A stretch of DNA of 64,000 bases from Aquisalimonas lutea (GTDB lineage: Bacteria; Pseudomonadota; Gammaproteobacteria; Nitrococcales; Aquisalimonadaceae). Position 1 is the first letter of the stretch. Every line of letters begins with the position of its first letter. Below the pieces are notes generated by a model. That model worked only from the letters and a program-made list of their open reading frames with translations, was not told the DNA's origin and did no database searches. This document shows positions 44,415 to 52,562 of this stretch, one piece after another. Made by a program: the position numbers and the translations under genes. The stretch is taken from positions 1,975,566 to 2,039,565 of the forward strand of contig NZ_JAUFPK010000001.1 of assembly GCF_030409225.1 (NCBI RefSeq), given 5' to 3'.

Positions 44415-46937
44415 ATGACCATTTCACTTATTCCGAATCTGATCGCGGCCCTGTTGCTGACCACGGGGTTGATCTTCGCGCTGCGGGGTCCGGCGCGACG
44501 GCTGAACCTGGTTGATCACCCGGGAGGGCGGAAGCGTCACGCCGCGCCGACGCCGCTGGTGGGCGGCATTGCCGTTTTCGGCGGCTTCCTGCTGGCCGTG
44601 CTGACCGTCGACATGGCGCTGCGTCCTTATGCGGCGCTGTTTGCCGGGATGGGACTTCTGCTCGCGTGCGGCGTGGTCGATGACCTGCGCGATATGCGCA
44701 GCACGACGAAGCTTGCGGTGCAGATCATCGCGGCGACGCTGGTGGTGGCCTGGGGCGGAATGGTGCTCACCGAGGTGGGGGATTTCGCGCCGGCGGGTAC
44801 GCTCAGCCTCGGGGCCTGGGCGATGCCGCTGACTCTGTTCGGTATTGTCGGCCTGGTCAATGCGGTCAACATGTTGGACGGCCTGGACGGGCTGGCCGGC
44901 GGGGCGTCCTTCGTCATGCTGTTGTGGCTGGCCGTTGCCGCCCACCTGAATGGTCTCGCCGATGCGCCGGCAATCATCGCCGTACTCGCCGCTGCCCTGG
45001 CGGGATTTCTCTTCTTCAACGCGCGCCATCCCCTGCGGGGGAAGGCGGCGGTGTTCCTCGGGGACGCCGGCAGCATGCTCCTCGGGCTCGCCATCGCCTG
45101 GTTCAGTGTGGAGGTCGCCCGGGCCGGCGTAGGAGCGCCGGTTTCGCCAGTGGCCGTCGGCTGGATCATTGCCCTGCCGGTGATGGACACAGTGAGCCTG
45201 ATGTTGCGGCGGCTGGTGAAAGGGCGCAGCCCGTTCGTGGCGGACCGTGAGCATCTCCATCATCTGTTCATGCGCGCGGGCTACTCCCCGGGCCAGGCGA
45301 GCTGGATGCTCGTGGCCATTGCCTTCAGCTTCGGGGGCGTCGGCGTCATGCTGTCGGTGTATGGCGTGCCGGATCTGGTTCTGGCTTCCGGGCTTGCCGT
45401 TGCCATCGGCCTGCATTTCGTGTTCATCCGCTATGCCTGGCGGACTATGAAGGCCCTGCGCCGGCTCGGGCAGCGGCGTTCCAGCGCGCCCGAGGCGGCG
45501 AGTACGCCGTTGCAACCCGGACATACCCTGGCCTCCCCGGTGACGGGCTGGCGGCGTGGGCTGGCGCTGGCGGGGCTGTACATGATGGTGGCGGCCATCC
45601 CGCTGTCCACGGCCTTGACCAACATCGGCCTCGGGCTGGTGCTTGCGGCAACCATTGCGAGTGCACCCGCGTTCCTGCGGGATATGGTGCGGCTGCCGGT
45701 GTTCTGGCTGGCGGTGATTCTCACCGTCTACGTGGGACTGGTCAGCCTGGTCGGCGAGATCCGGTTTCCCGCGCTGGCGGAGGAGTCGGTCCCCCACTGG
45801 CGGCACCTGCTGCGTGTGACGGTGCTGCTGAGCCTTCCCCTGGCCTGGTGGCTGGCGGGGGCACGCTTCCACTGGCCGTGGCTGTTCTGGGCGCTGATCG
45901 CGGCGAGCGCCGCCGCGTTCGCCGTCGATGCGCACTGGCCGGAACTCATGCGGGGTGAGTTGGGGGACTCCACCCACTATGGATCGCCGGATGACTATGC
46001 TTCCACTGCGGCCTGCGTTCTCGTGCTTCTCTTCGCGATTGCCGTTGCGGCTATCGCCCGGTTCGGCCGGGGGTGGCGCCCGGCCTTTACGTTGATCATC
46101 TCCCTGGCCGCAGCGGTGCCCGTGCTGCTTCTCCTGGTGGTCTCGAACTACACCACGGCCTGGATCGGCGCCGGCGTCGGCATTCTCATCGTCGGCGTAT
46201 CAGCCATTCTCTACGGCGCGAATCGCCAGCAGTGGGCGGGCCTGATCGGCGGCGCCCTGCTCGTCGCCGTGCTGGGCGCCGGCTCCTGGTTTCTGATCCA
46301 CGAGAGCGTTCCCACCCGGGATGCGTTCCAGGAGCCCCTGCAGGCTGCCGCGCTGTATGTTGGCGGCGAGCACGAGCTGGCCCGCGAGCGCCACCCGGCC
46401 ACCGCGACCCGATTGACCCTGTGGGGTGAAGCGTTGCGGAGCGCAGGGGGAAGGCCTTTCACCGGGTGGGGGGTCACGTCGCCGCGGCGGGATCTCTCGT
46501 TGGAGGATATCGGCCGGCAGGGTACCTTCCAGAACTTCTATCTCAGCCTGCTCGTCGGTTACGGCTTGCTCGGCCTCGGCCTGTTCATTGTTCTCGCGTA
46601 CGTGCTGATCCGCCGGGTAGTGCGGGCGACGCAGCGGAAGCTGCTCCCCGTGGGCATCGCCGTCGCTCTCTACGGCGTCATGGGCACCATGGCGACGATG
46701 CTCCTGCTCTCGACCCAGATCAACCACACCGCGAGCCGGACACTGATCATCCTGTTGTTCGCATTTCTGGGCGCGGTCGGGGTCATGCGTCGCTGGGAGC
46801 GGGACCGGCTCAGTGTGTGCCGGGCGCGGATGACGGTTGTCGACGAAGCACCCCCTGCGCTGATCAGAGGAGGGAGTCCCGCTGTGGCGTCCCGGAGCGA
46901 TGACGTCAGTCGAGAGGACCGTGTTGTTGGTGAATAG
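44415..46937 (+). CDS. Fusion of WecA/MraY-type phosphoglycosyltransferase and O-antigen polymerase/ligase domain
   Basis: An 840-residue inner-membrane protein with two halves. Residues about 1-345 are a polyprenyl-phosphate sugar-1-phosphate transferase: RKRHAAPTPLVGGIAVFGGF, CGVVDDLRDM (metal DD), NMLDGLDGLAGG, VFLGDAGSMLLGLA and DREHLHHLFMRAG. After a short linker (RRSSAPEAASTPLQ) residues about 375-800 form a Wzy/WaaL-type membrane domain with many helices and HYGSPDDYASTAACV, SNYTTAWIGAGVGI and GRPFTGWGVTSP. No stop or internal start breaks the frame. It would both start lipid-linked unit synthesis and polymerise or ligate the glycan. High GC returns here after the AT-rich segment. Confidence 0.88.
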   Translation: MTISLIPNLIAALLLTTGLIFALRGPARRLNLVDHPGGRKRHAAPTPLVGGIAVFGGFLLAVLTVDMALRPYAALFAGMGLLLACGVVDDLRDMRSTTKLAVQIIAATLVVAWGGMVLTEVGDFAPAGTLSLGAWAMPLTLFGIVGLVNAVNMLDGLDGLAGGASFVMLLWLAVAAHLNGLADAPAIIAVLAAALAGFLFFNARHPLRGKAAVFLGDAGSMLLGLAIAWFSVEVARAGVGAPVSPVAVGWIIALPVMDTVSLMLRRLVKGRSPFVADREHLHHLFMRAGYSPGQASWMLVAIAFSFGGVGVMLSVYGVPDLVLASGLAVAIGLHFVFIRYAWRTMKALRRLGQRRSSAPEAASTPLQPGHTLASPVTGWRRGLALAGLYMMVAAIPLSTALTNIGLGLVLAATIASAPAFLRDMVRLPVFWLAVILTVYVGLVSLVGEIRFPALAEESVPHWRHLLRVTVLLSLPLAWWLAGARFHWPWLFWALIAASAAAFAVDAHWPELMRGELGDSTHYGSPDDYASTAACVLVLLFAIAVAAIARFGRGWRPAFTLIISLAAAVPVLLLLVVSNYTTAWIGAGVGILIVGVSAILYGANRQQWAGLIGGALLVAVLGAGSWFLIHESVPTRDAFQEPLQAAALYVGGEHELARERHPATATRLTLWGEALRSAGGRPFTGWGVTSPRRDLSLEDIGRQGTFQNFYLSLLVGYGLLGLGLFIVLAYVLIRRVVRATQRKLLPVGIAVALYGVMGTMATMLLLSTQINHTASRTLIILLFAFLGAVGVMRRWERDRLSVCRARMTVVDEAPPALIRGGSPAVASRSDDVSREDRVVGE

Positions 46938-46982
46938 CGGTGTACCAGGGGCCGTGGTTCGGTCTCCCGCGTGGCGGGGATG

Positions 46983-47381
46983 TCATGCAGCACACCAGTC
47001 GGTAACCTGCAGCTCCGCTATTCGCGTGAACTCCGCCGTATTGTGCGTGACGAGAATGGCGCTGTACGCCAGGGCGGTGCCGGCAATCAAGGTGTCGAGC
47101 GGCCCGATGGGGTTGCCCTCTTTCTCCAGGCGAGCCCGGATGCTCGCTGCGTGCGTCGCCGCGTCACGGTCGAAAGGGAGAAGGGTCGTAGTTGCCAGCA
47201 ATTCGTTGAACTGGCGGCGCCGTCTCTCGGGAGCCCTGGATTTGGCAATGCCCGTCTCGATCTCGTAGGCGACAATCGCCGGGATGCCGATCAGGGATGG
47301 CGCAGTGGCGAGCATTCGGGCCGGGACGTCGCCCACCCCCTTGAAGAAGTAGACAAGGGTGTTCGTGTCCAGGGCATACAT
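46983..47381 (-). CDS. VapC-type PIN-domain toxin (module 1)
   Basis: PIN endonuclease of 132 residues that would cleave tRNA or rRNA. The acidic metal-binding residues are in MYALDTNTLVYFFKG, IPAIVAYEIETGIAK, GPLDTLIAGTALAY and LVTHNTAEF. The ATG at 47381 shares bases with the antitoxin stop codon (TAATG), so translation is coupled. The sequence is of the FitB/VapC subtype. It is convergent with the polysaccharide locus, whose last gene ends 46 bases away. Confidence 0.88.
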   Translation of the reverse strand: MYALDTNTLVYFFKGVGDVPARMLATAPSLIGIPAIVAYEIETGIAKSRAPERRRRQFNELLATTTLLPFDRDAATHAASIRARLEKEGNPIGPLDTLIAGTALAYSAILVTHNTAEFTRIAELQVTDWCAA

Positions 47382-47626
47382 TACAGCGGTTCCCGGGATG
47401 TATCCGGCGTCTGCGTTGCCCGCAGTTGTTCGGCGTCGGGAAAATCGTCCCAGCTCCCCGCGAGCTCGCGTACCGACTCGGGCCATTCGGTACGGGTCTT
47501 CTCCTCGATGAGAGCCGCAACCCAGCGACTGACCGGCACGCCGGATTCCTTGGCGGCTCGCCTGAGCCGGCGTTCCCGCTCGTCGTCGAGATAGATGGTG
47601 ACCTGACCCACGGTTGCCGCCTCCAA
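47381..47626 (-). CDS. Ribbon-helix-helix antitoxin (module 1)
   Basis: Antitoxin of 81 residues. The first strand VGQVTIYLDDERERRL and helix SGVPVSRWVAALIEE form a CopG/RHH DNA-binding domain. The acidic C-terminus (AGSWDDFPDAEQL) is the likely toxin-neutralising tail. It immediately precedes and overlaps the PIN toxin gene. An AT-rich perfect palindrome eight bases upstream of its ATG is the probable autoregulatory operator. Confidence 0.85.
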   Translation of the reverse strand: MEAATVGQVTIYLDDERERRLRRAAKESGVPVSRWVAALIEEKTRTEWPESVRELAGSWDDFPDAEQLRATQTPDTSREPL

Positions 47627-47633
47627 TTTAAGA

Positions 47634-47651
47634 TTATAATTCCAATTATAA
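47634..47651. promoter_or_regulatory. Palindromic operator of VapBC module 1
   Basis: TTATAATTCCAATTATAA has perfect 8-bp arms around CC, just upstream of the antitoxin start and overlapping a TATAAT-like -10 sequence. It is strikingly AT-rich in this genome. It fits autorepression by the RHH antitoxin. Confidence 0.65.
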
Positions 47652-47694
47652 GTGGAGCGGCGTGCCTAGCCAATAGGCAGAGCGCCCGCCGCGA

Positions 47695-47911
47695 TCAGCC
47701 CCCTCCGTTATCCGCCTTCGCCATCTTCGTGACCTTCCCCTTCTGATCCGCCTCCTGCGTCGTCCCATGATCGTCCTGGGCATCGGGCGCCTCAGCGTTC
47801 TCCAGCGCATCGAAATCGAGCTTGTGGGCCAGGGCCGCGAGGGCCTTGCGGCGGTCGCCCAGGGCGTCGGCGTTTTTCTTGCGTATCATCTGCTTGGGAT
47901 TCTTGTTCGAT
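47695..47911 (-). pseudogene. yebG-like gene with internal deletion
   Basis: The minus strand encodes NKNPKQMIRKKNADALGDRRK and continues to an acidic tail EAPDAQDDHGTTQEADQKGK, nearly identical to the intact yebG at 48765-49109. About 35 internal codons are missing (from DARDKDLNV to EIAYA), an in-frame loss at a short GCGTCGGCG-like repeat. The N-terminal codons before NKNPKQM are also lost, leaving at best a 64-residue product from an ATG at 47889. It lies on the other side of the VapBC pair from the intact gene. Confidence 0.8.
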
Positions 47912-48047
47912 AGCAGCCTGCATTTCCGTCAGCCGCCATTTGGTGCCCGACGGCTCGTGCAGCGGACTTCAGGCTGGAGCCGTGGTCGTTTGAGCGCTGC
48001 GTATGCCGTACAATTTCATCTAATTGGCCGTATGCGTGGAGACTGCC

Positions 48048-48290
48048 GTGAACACCGAGACCACCAAGCTGACCATTCGCTTGCCGCGGCGAGACGTCGA
48101 GTTCGCCAAGGCGTATGCCAAAGCCCACGGACTGACGGTTACCGAGGTCATTGACCGATACCTACGACGCATGCGGGCGCTGGAAGAGAACGCACCGTCA
48201 CCGGAGCTGGAATTCATCACGGGCCTGGTCCCCGCGGAGGTGGATGCCGAGGCAGCACATCGCGATTACCTGGACCGCAAGCATCGATGA
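48048..48290 (+). CDS. Antitoxin of VapBC module 2
   Basis: Antitoxin of 80 residues starting at a GTG (48048) after GGAGA. TKLTIRLPRRDVEFAKAYAK and LTVTEVIDRYLRRMRAL form a ribbon-helix-helix-like DNA-binding domain of the DUF6364 type. The C-terminus ELEFITGLVPAEVDAEAAH is the likely toxin contact. It overlaps the toxin gene in an ATGA. The pair is flanked by the deleted and the intact yebG copies, which face it on the opposite strand. Confidence 0.85.
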   Translation: MNTETTKLTIRLPRRDVEFAKAYAKAHGLTVTEVIDRYLRRMRALEENAPSPELEFITGLVPAEVDAEAAHRDYLDRKHR

Positions 48291-48697
48291 TACTGATCGA
48301 CACCAACGTGGCTCTGGACGTCATCCAGAAACGCGAACCTCATTACCGGGCGTCGGCCGCCGTGATTGACCGAGTCATCCGTAAACGTACGCAAGCGGCG
48401 CTTCCTGCCCATGCAATCACCACGATCCACTTCCTCGTGCGCCGGTACCAGAATCAGGAAATGGCATCCCAGGTCGTCGACTGGATATTGGCGCGATTCG
48501 AGGTTGCACCCGTGGGTCGCACGGAGCTGATACGTGCGCAATCGTTTGCCTGGGCGGATTTTGAGGACGCGGTTGTCGCCGCCGCTGCGGACGCGCTGGG
48601 ATGTGAGGTAATCGTCACACGAAATGTCCGCGATTTCTCGGGCTCACCGGTGCCCGCATTCACGCCCGAAGAGTACCTGCTCGATACATCCGGATGA
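48287..48697 (+). CDS. PIN-domain toxin of VapBC module 2
   Basis: PIN nuclease of 136 residues: MILIDTNVALDVIQKREPHY opens with the first catalytic Asp. PAHAITTIHFLVRRYQN follows, then AWADFEDAVVAAAADALGCE with further acidic residues and VIVTRNVRDFSGS. It is coupled to the antitoxin by an ATGA overlap. This subtype (often paired with DUF6364 antitoxins) is common on genomic islands of proteobacteria. It is unrelated in detail to the toxin at 46983. Confidence 0.87.
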   Translation: MILIDTNVALDVIQKREPHYRASAAVIDRVIRKRTQAALPAHAITTIHFLVRRYQNQEMASQVVDWILARFEVAPVGRTELIRAQSFAWADFEDAVVAAAADALGCEVIVTRNVRDFSGSPVPAFTPEEYLLDTSG

Positions 48698-48764
48698 GTC
48701 GTGATTCGCGTGGGCGACACTGCCTTAGTTGACGGGGGCAGGCGGCGATCCCCGCAGATTCCGA

Positions 48765-49109
48765 TCAGCTCCCGCCGCTTTCCGCCTTCGCCATCTTCGT
48801 GACCTTCCCCTTCTGATCCGCCTCCTGCGTCGTCCCATGATCGTCCTGGGCATCGGGCGCCTCCGCGTTCTCCAGCGCATCGAAATCGAGCCTGTGCGCC
48901 AGGGCGGCGAGGGCCTTGCGGCGGTCGCCCAGGGCGTAGGCGATTTCCACGAGCAGCGACTCGTCGGCCTTGGGGAATTGCCTGCGCAGGAAGGTCTCCA
49001 GTGCCTCGGCCACGTTGAGGTCCTTGTCACGCGCGTCGGCGTCGGCCTTTTTCTCGAACATCATCTGCTTGGGATCCTTGTCGGAAACGAAGAACGCTTT
49101 GACCGCCAT
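48765..49109 (-). CDS. yebG: YebG family DNA-damage-inducible protein
   Basis: Small SOS-regulated protein of 114 residues, slightly longer than the ~96-residue Escherichia coli form. The N-terminus AVKAFFVSDKDPKQMMFEKK and central NVAEALETFLRR with LGDRRKALAALAHRLDFDAL match the family. An acidic-to-lysine-rich tail follows. Its molecular role is not established. A LexA-type box lies 70 bases upstream of the ATG, supporting SOS control. A deleted copy sits at 47695. Confidence 0.9.
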   Translation of the reverse strand: MAVKAFFVSDKDPKQMMFEKKADADARDKDLNVAEALETFLRRQFPKADESLLVEIAYALGDRRKALAALAHRLDFDALENAEAPDAQDDHGTTQEADQKGKVTKMAKAESGGS

Positions 49110-49178
49110 AATGGAATGCCTCGTATGGGTCGGGGTGACGGGTTCGGTTGCCCTGACGTTAAGCAGGAACTCGCGAAG

Positions 49179-49194
49179 CTGTATATATCCACAG
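49179..49194. promoter_or_regulatory. LexA (SOS) box upstream of yebG
   Basis: CTGTATATATCCACAG fits CTGT-N8-ACAG; read on the yebG strand it is TACTGTGGATATATACAG, very close to the gammaproteobacterial LexA consensus. It lies in the divergent region between yebG and the FBP aldolase/phosphatase gene. Confidence 0.8.
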
Positions 49195-49339
49195 TACTAC
49201 ACCGCCGGGGCCTTCCGCCAGGGGGACGTCCCTTTGCATTGCGTCGCCCGGACTGTTGCCGTGCACGGCAGGCACCGCATTCCCGGAAGGGCGGGCTTAC
49301 ACTGGAGGGTGAAACACGAGTACGGAGGAGGTTGTTGCC

Positions 49340-50461
49340 ATGCGAATAACGCTCTCCCTGATCAAGGCGGACGTCGGTTCCATCGGCGGCCACACGCAGC
49401 CGTCGGCGGACATGCTGGCGGCGGTGCGCGAGCGCATCGACGGGGCGGTGCACGAGGGGATGATCATCGATAGCTACGTGTCCTACACGGGCGATGATAT
49501 CGCCATCCTCATGAGTCACACCCGCGGCGAGGATAACGCCGGGGTCCACGAGCTGGCGTGGAACGCGTTCCTGGAGGCCACGGACCGGGCCCGGCGGGAC
49601 GGCCTCTACGGCGCCGGCCAGGACCTGCTGGCGGATGCGCCCTCCGGCAACGTCCGCGGGGCCGGCCCGGCCGTGGCGGAGATCGAGTTCGAGCACGACC
49701 TGACTAAGCCCCGGCCGGCGGAGTCGTTCATGATGTTCGCCGCCGACAAGTGCGGGCCGGGGGCCTACAACCTGCCGTTCTACCTCGGCTTCGCCGACCC
49801 AATGTACTGCGCCGGGCTGATGCTGCCGAAGATGATCCGCGGTTTTACCTTCCGCATCATCGACATGGAGCGCACCGATGCCGACTACGCCCTGGAGCTG
49901 GATGCGCCGGAGGATGCCTACCGGATCGCGGCACTGCTGCGGGACAACGAGCGCTTCGCCATCGAGAGCATCACCTCGCGGACATACAGCGACAAGGCCG
50001 TGTCCATCTCGGCCCAGCGGCTGCACAGCATCGCCGGCGAGTACACCGGCAAGGACGACCCGGTGGCGCTGGTGCGCAACCAGGGCATCTTCCCGGCGCC
50101 GGAGGAGCTGCTGCAGCCGTTCACCAAGGCCCACTACGTCGGCGGCGACGCCCGCGGCTCGCACAACATGCCGCTCATGCCGGTGCCGGTGAACACCGCC
50201 GTCACCGGGGCCTACTGCCTGCCGGTGGTGAGCTGCGTGGGCTTCTCGCTGTCGGCGGACGGGCATTTCAGCCGCGAGGCGGCGGATTTCTTCGACAATC
50301 CGGCCTGGGACGAGACCCGGCGGAAGGCCCAGCACAAGGCCCTGGAGATGCGCAGCCAGGGCTGGTCCGGGCCGGCCATGCTGCCCTACACGGAGCTGGA
50401 GTACGGCGGCTTCCGCAATACCGTCGAGGAGCTGCTGGAGCAGTTCCGGGCGCAGGACTGA
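49340..50461 (+). CDS. Bifunctional fructose-1,6-bisphosphate aldolase/phosphatase (archaeal, class V type)
   Basis: Gluconeogenic enzyme of 373 residues that both condenses triose phosphates and dephosphorylates FBP. The phosphatase metal-binding residues are in LSLIKADVGSIGGHTQPSAD and SYTGDDIAILMSHTRGEDN. The aldolase part shows ITSRTYSDKAVSISAQRLH (Tyr and Schiff-base Lys) and YVGGDARGSHNMPLMP. It matches the archaeal/thermophile FBPA/P family over its whole length. Such genes are rare in gammaproteobacteria, so transfer is possible. A hairpin closes the gene and an aldo/keto reductase follows. Confidence 0.93.
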   Translation: MRITLSLIKADVGSIGGHTQPSADMLAAVRERIDGAVHEGMIIDSYVSYTGDDIAILMSHTRGEDNAGVHELAWNAFLEATDRARRDGLYGAGQDLLADAPSGNVRGAGPAVAEIEFEHDLTKPRPAESFMMFAADKCGPGAYNLPFYLGFADPMYCAGLMLPKMIRGFTFRIIDMERTDADYALELDAPEDAYRIAALLRDNERFAIESITSRTYSDKAVSISAQRLHSIAGEYTGKDDPVALVRNQGIFPAPEELLQPFTKAHYVGGDARGSHNMPLMPVPVNTAVTGAYCLPVVSCVGFSLSADGHFSREAADFFDNPAWDETRRKAQHKALEMRSQGWSGPAMLPYTELEYGGFRNTVEELLEQFRAQD

Positions 50462-50482
50462 CGGCCCGTGGCAGCCGCCGGG

Positions 50483-50508
50483 ACCGGGCCGTGTTCATGC
50501 GGCCCGGT
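50483..50508 (+). terminator. Hairpin terminator candidate after FBPA/P gene
   Basis: ACCGGGCCG (50483-50491) and CGGCCCGGT (50500-50508) make a perfect 9-bp stem 22 bases past the stop. No clear T-tract follows. Confidence 0.45.
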
Positions 50509-50555
50509 CGCCGGTAGGGTATGGCCCGAATGGGACGATCCGGAGCGGAGTGATC

Positions 50556-51389
50556 ATGCGATACGTGGAGCTGCCGGGCGGCGAGCGGGTGCCGGCGCTC
50601 GGCCAGGGCACCTGGCACATGGGCGAGCGCGGCGGCGACCGGGTGGCGGAGGTGGCGTCCCTGCGAGCGGGGCTCGACCAGGGGCTGACGCTCATCGACA
50701 CCGCCGAGATGTACGGCGACGGCGGCGCCGAGCGCGTGGTCGGCGAGGCCATGGCGGGCCGCCGCGACGAGGTGTTCCTGGTCAGCAAGGTCTTTCCCCA
50801 CAACGCCGGCCGCAGCGGCGTGGCCGCCGCCTGTGAGCGCAGCCTGGAGCGCCTGGGGACGGACCGCATCGATCTCTACCTGCTGCACTGGCGCGGCGGG
50901 GCGTCCCTGGCCGAGGCAGTGGCCGGGTTCCGGGATCTCCAGAAGGCCGGAAAGATCCGGTACTGGGGCGTGAGCAACCTGGACGCCGATGACCTGGACG
51001 ATCTCCGGCAGGTCCCCGGCGGCGCGGAGGCGGTCACGGATCAGCTCCTCTACCACCTGGGGGAGCGGGGCATCGAATGGCAGGTGCAGCCGTGGCTGCG
51101 CCGGCACGGGATTCCGGTCATGGCCTATTGCCCTCTCGGCCAGGGACGGCTGCTGCAGCACCCGGGCCTGCAGGAGTTCGCCCGGCGCCACGGGATGACG
51201 CCCGCCCAGGCGGCGCTCGCCTGGCTGCTGGATCAGCGGGACGCCATCGCCATCCCCAAGACCCGCAGTCTTGAGCGCGTTGCCGAGAATCGCGCAGCGC
51301 TGGAGATCACGCTCACGGACGACCAGCGCACCGAGCTGGAGGCGCTGTTCCCGCCGCCGCAGTCCGCCCGGCCCCTGGCCATCGTCTGA
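50556..51389 (+). CDS. Aldo/keto reductase
   Basis: NADPH-dependent reductase with a TIM-barrel fold, 277 residues. The catalytic tetrad is visible: Asp and Tyr in LIDTAEMYGDGGAERVVG, Lys in VFLVSKVFPHN and His in DLYLLHWRGG. NADP-binding is in AIPKTRSLERVAENRAA. This short form resembles YeaE/prokaryotic AKR members with broad carbonyl substrates. The ATG at 50556 follows CGGAGCGGAG. It may detoxify aldehydes; there is no clear pathway partner. Confidence 0.92.
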   Translation: MRYVELPGGERVPALGQGTWHMGERGGDRVAEVASLRAGLDQGLTLIDTAEMYGDGGAERVVGEAMAGRRDEVFLVSKVFPHNAGRSGVAAACERSLERLGTDRIDLYLLHWRGGASLAEAVAGFRDLQKAGKIRYWGVSNLDADDLDDLRQVPGGAEAVTDQLLYHLGERGIEWQVQPWLRRHGIPVMAYCPLGQGRLLQHPGLQEFARRHGMTPAQAALAWLLDQRDAIAIPKTRSLERVAENRAALEITLTDDQRTELEALFPPPQSARPLAIV

Positions 51390-51550
51390 GCCGGGCCCGT
51401 CTCCCGGCGGGCGGCAATCTCCGATCACCCGCCTTGCCGCGTCCCCGAGGGTGTCCCCTGGACGCGACATGGGCTAAATTGAGGTGCTGGTGCGGACGCG
51501 AACGAAGGCAGGACTCGCTTCTCTGCAGGGACTTCAGGGGGATAACAATC

Positions 51551-52372
51551 ATGACGAACCGAACAATCGCTGCCACGCTGGCGGTCGCCCTGCCGCTGGC
51601 GCCGGGCCTGGTCGTCGGCGTGCAGGCGGATACCCGGGCGGTCTACGACACGCCGAACGGCGAGCTGGTGGTGGAGTACCGGGACCAGGACAACATGCGC
51701 CTGAAGTGGCCCGCCGAGGAGAGCAGCTTCCTGCTCATCGCCGGCGGCGACGCCCACTTCGTCGGCCGCGACAGCGAGGGCTGGTACGCCATCCCCGCCG
51801 AGGATCTCCCCCGGATGGCGGCAGGCGGTGATCAGCCCGACGTCCGCGCCGAGCCCCTGGGCGAGGAGGTCATGGTCGCCGGCGTCGTCGGCGAGCTCTA
51901 CCGCTTCGACAAGGGGGACAGCTGGGCCGGCGACTGGGAGAAGGTCGACGAGGTGGTGCTGACCGACGACTCCCGGCTGCAGGATGTCGGCCGCGCCTTC
52001 CAGCGGGTGAGCGAGGTCTTCCAGGGCGCCGAGCAGGATGTCCAGCTCATCGGCCTGGCGGATACCGACATGGCCGACCTGGCGCTGCTGCGCTCCAGCG
52101 ACATGGAGCTGGTCTCGTTCGAGAACGAGTCTTTGCCGGACCGCAACTTCTCGCTGCCGCCGAACGCCCGCGAGCGCTCGCTGCCCCAGGCGGCATCGGC
52201 GGGCAGCGGGAGCTCGGCGGACGACGCCGCCGCGGACGGGGAGGGTGACAGCAGCTGGCTGGGGCAGGAGCTCGAGGAGACCGGCACCGAGGCCCGCGAC
52301 GAGGCCGCGAGCAGTGCCAGCGAGGAAGTGCGCGAGGGCATCCGCGAGGGCGTGAAGAGCCTGTTCGATTGA
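51551..52372 (+). CDS. Predicted periplasmic protein of unknown function
   Basis: A 273-residue exported protein. The N-terminus MTNRTIAATLAVALPLAPGL with cleavage near VQADT is a signal peptide. A soluble domain with alternating acidic beta-like stretches (AVYDTPNGELVVEYRDQDNM, FLLIAGGDAHFVGRDSEGWY) follows. The end is a low-complexity Ser/Asp/Glu-rich tail (about residues 200-273) typical of halophile proteins. I recognise no family. It stands alone, 161 bases after the aldo/keto reductase gene, with REP-like elements downstream. Confidence 0.72.
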   Translation: MTNRTIAATLAVALPLAPGLVVGVQADTRAVYDTPNGELVVEYRDQDNMRLKWPAEESSFLLIAGGDAHFVGRDSEGWYAIPAEDLPRMAAGGDQPDVRAEPLGEEVMVAGVVGELYRFDKGDSWAGDWEKVDEVVLTDDSRLQDVGRAFQRVSEVFQGAEQDVQLIGLADTDMADLALLRSSDMELVSFENESLPDRNFSLPPNARERSLPQAASAGSGSSADDAAADGEGDSSWLGQELEETGTEARDEAASSASEEVREGIREGVKSLFD

Positions 52373-52407
52373 GCGGGCGCCGCGCCCGGAAGGCCCGGTA
52401 GGAGTGC

Positions 52408-52481
52408 TGTAGGAGCGGCTTCAGCCGCGACGTTCCAGAGAATCTGATGCCCTGGAAGGTCGCGGCTGAAGCCGCTCCCAC
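52408..52481. repeat. REP-like palindrome pair
   Basis: GTAGGAGCGGCTTCAGCCGC (52409) and its inverted form (52458-52481) face each other around a 25-nt spacer with CCAGAGAATCTGATGCCCTGG. Classic head-to-head arrangement of this family, allowing one long hairpin. Confidence 0.88.
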
Positions 52482-52562
52482 GGGGGCATGATGGGGCACG
52501 GGGGCGCCGCGATGTGGCCGGCCGGCACGATTGGAGATGGCAGCGACGCGAACGGGGGTTCC

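Noticed and set aside
48725-49030. Separate minus-strand gene beside yebG
   Set aside because: It is another frame of yebG itself with no start signal of its own.
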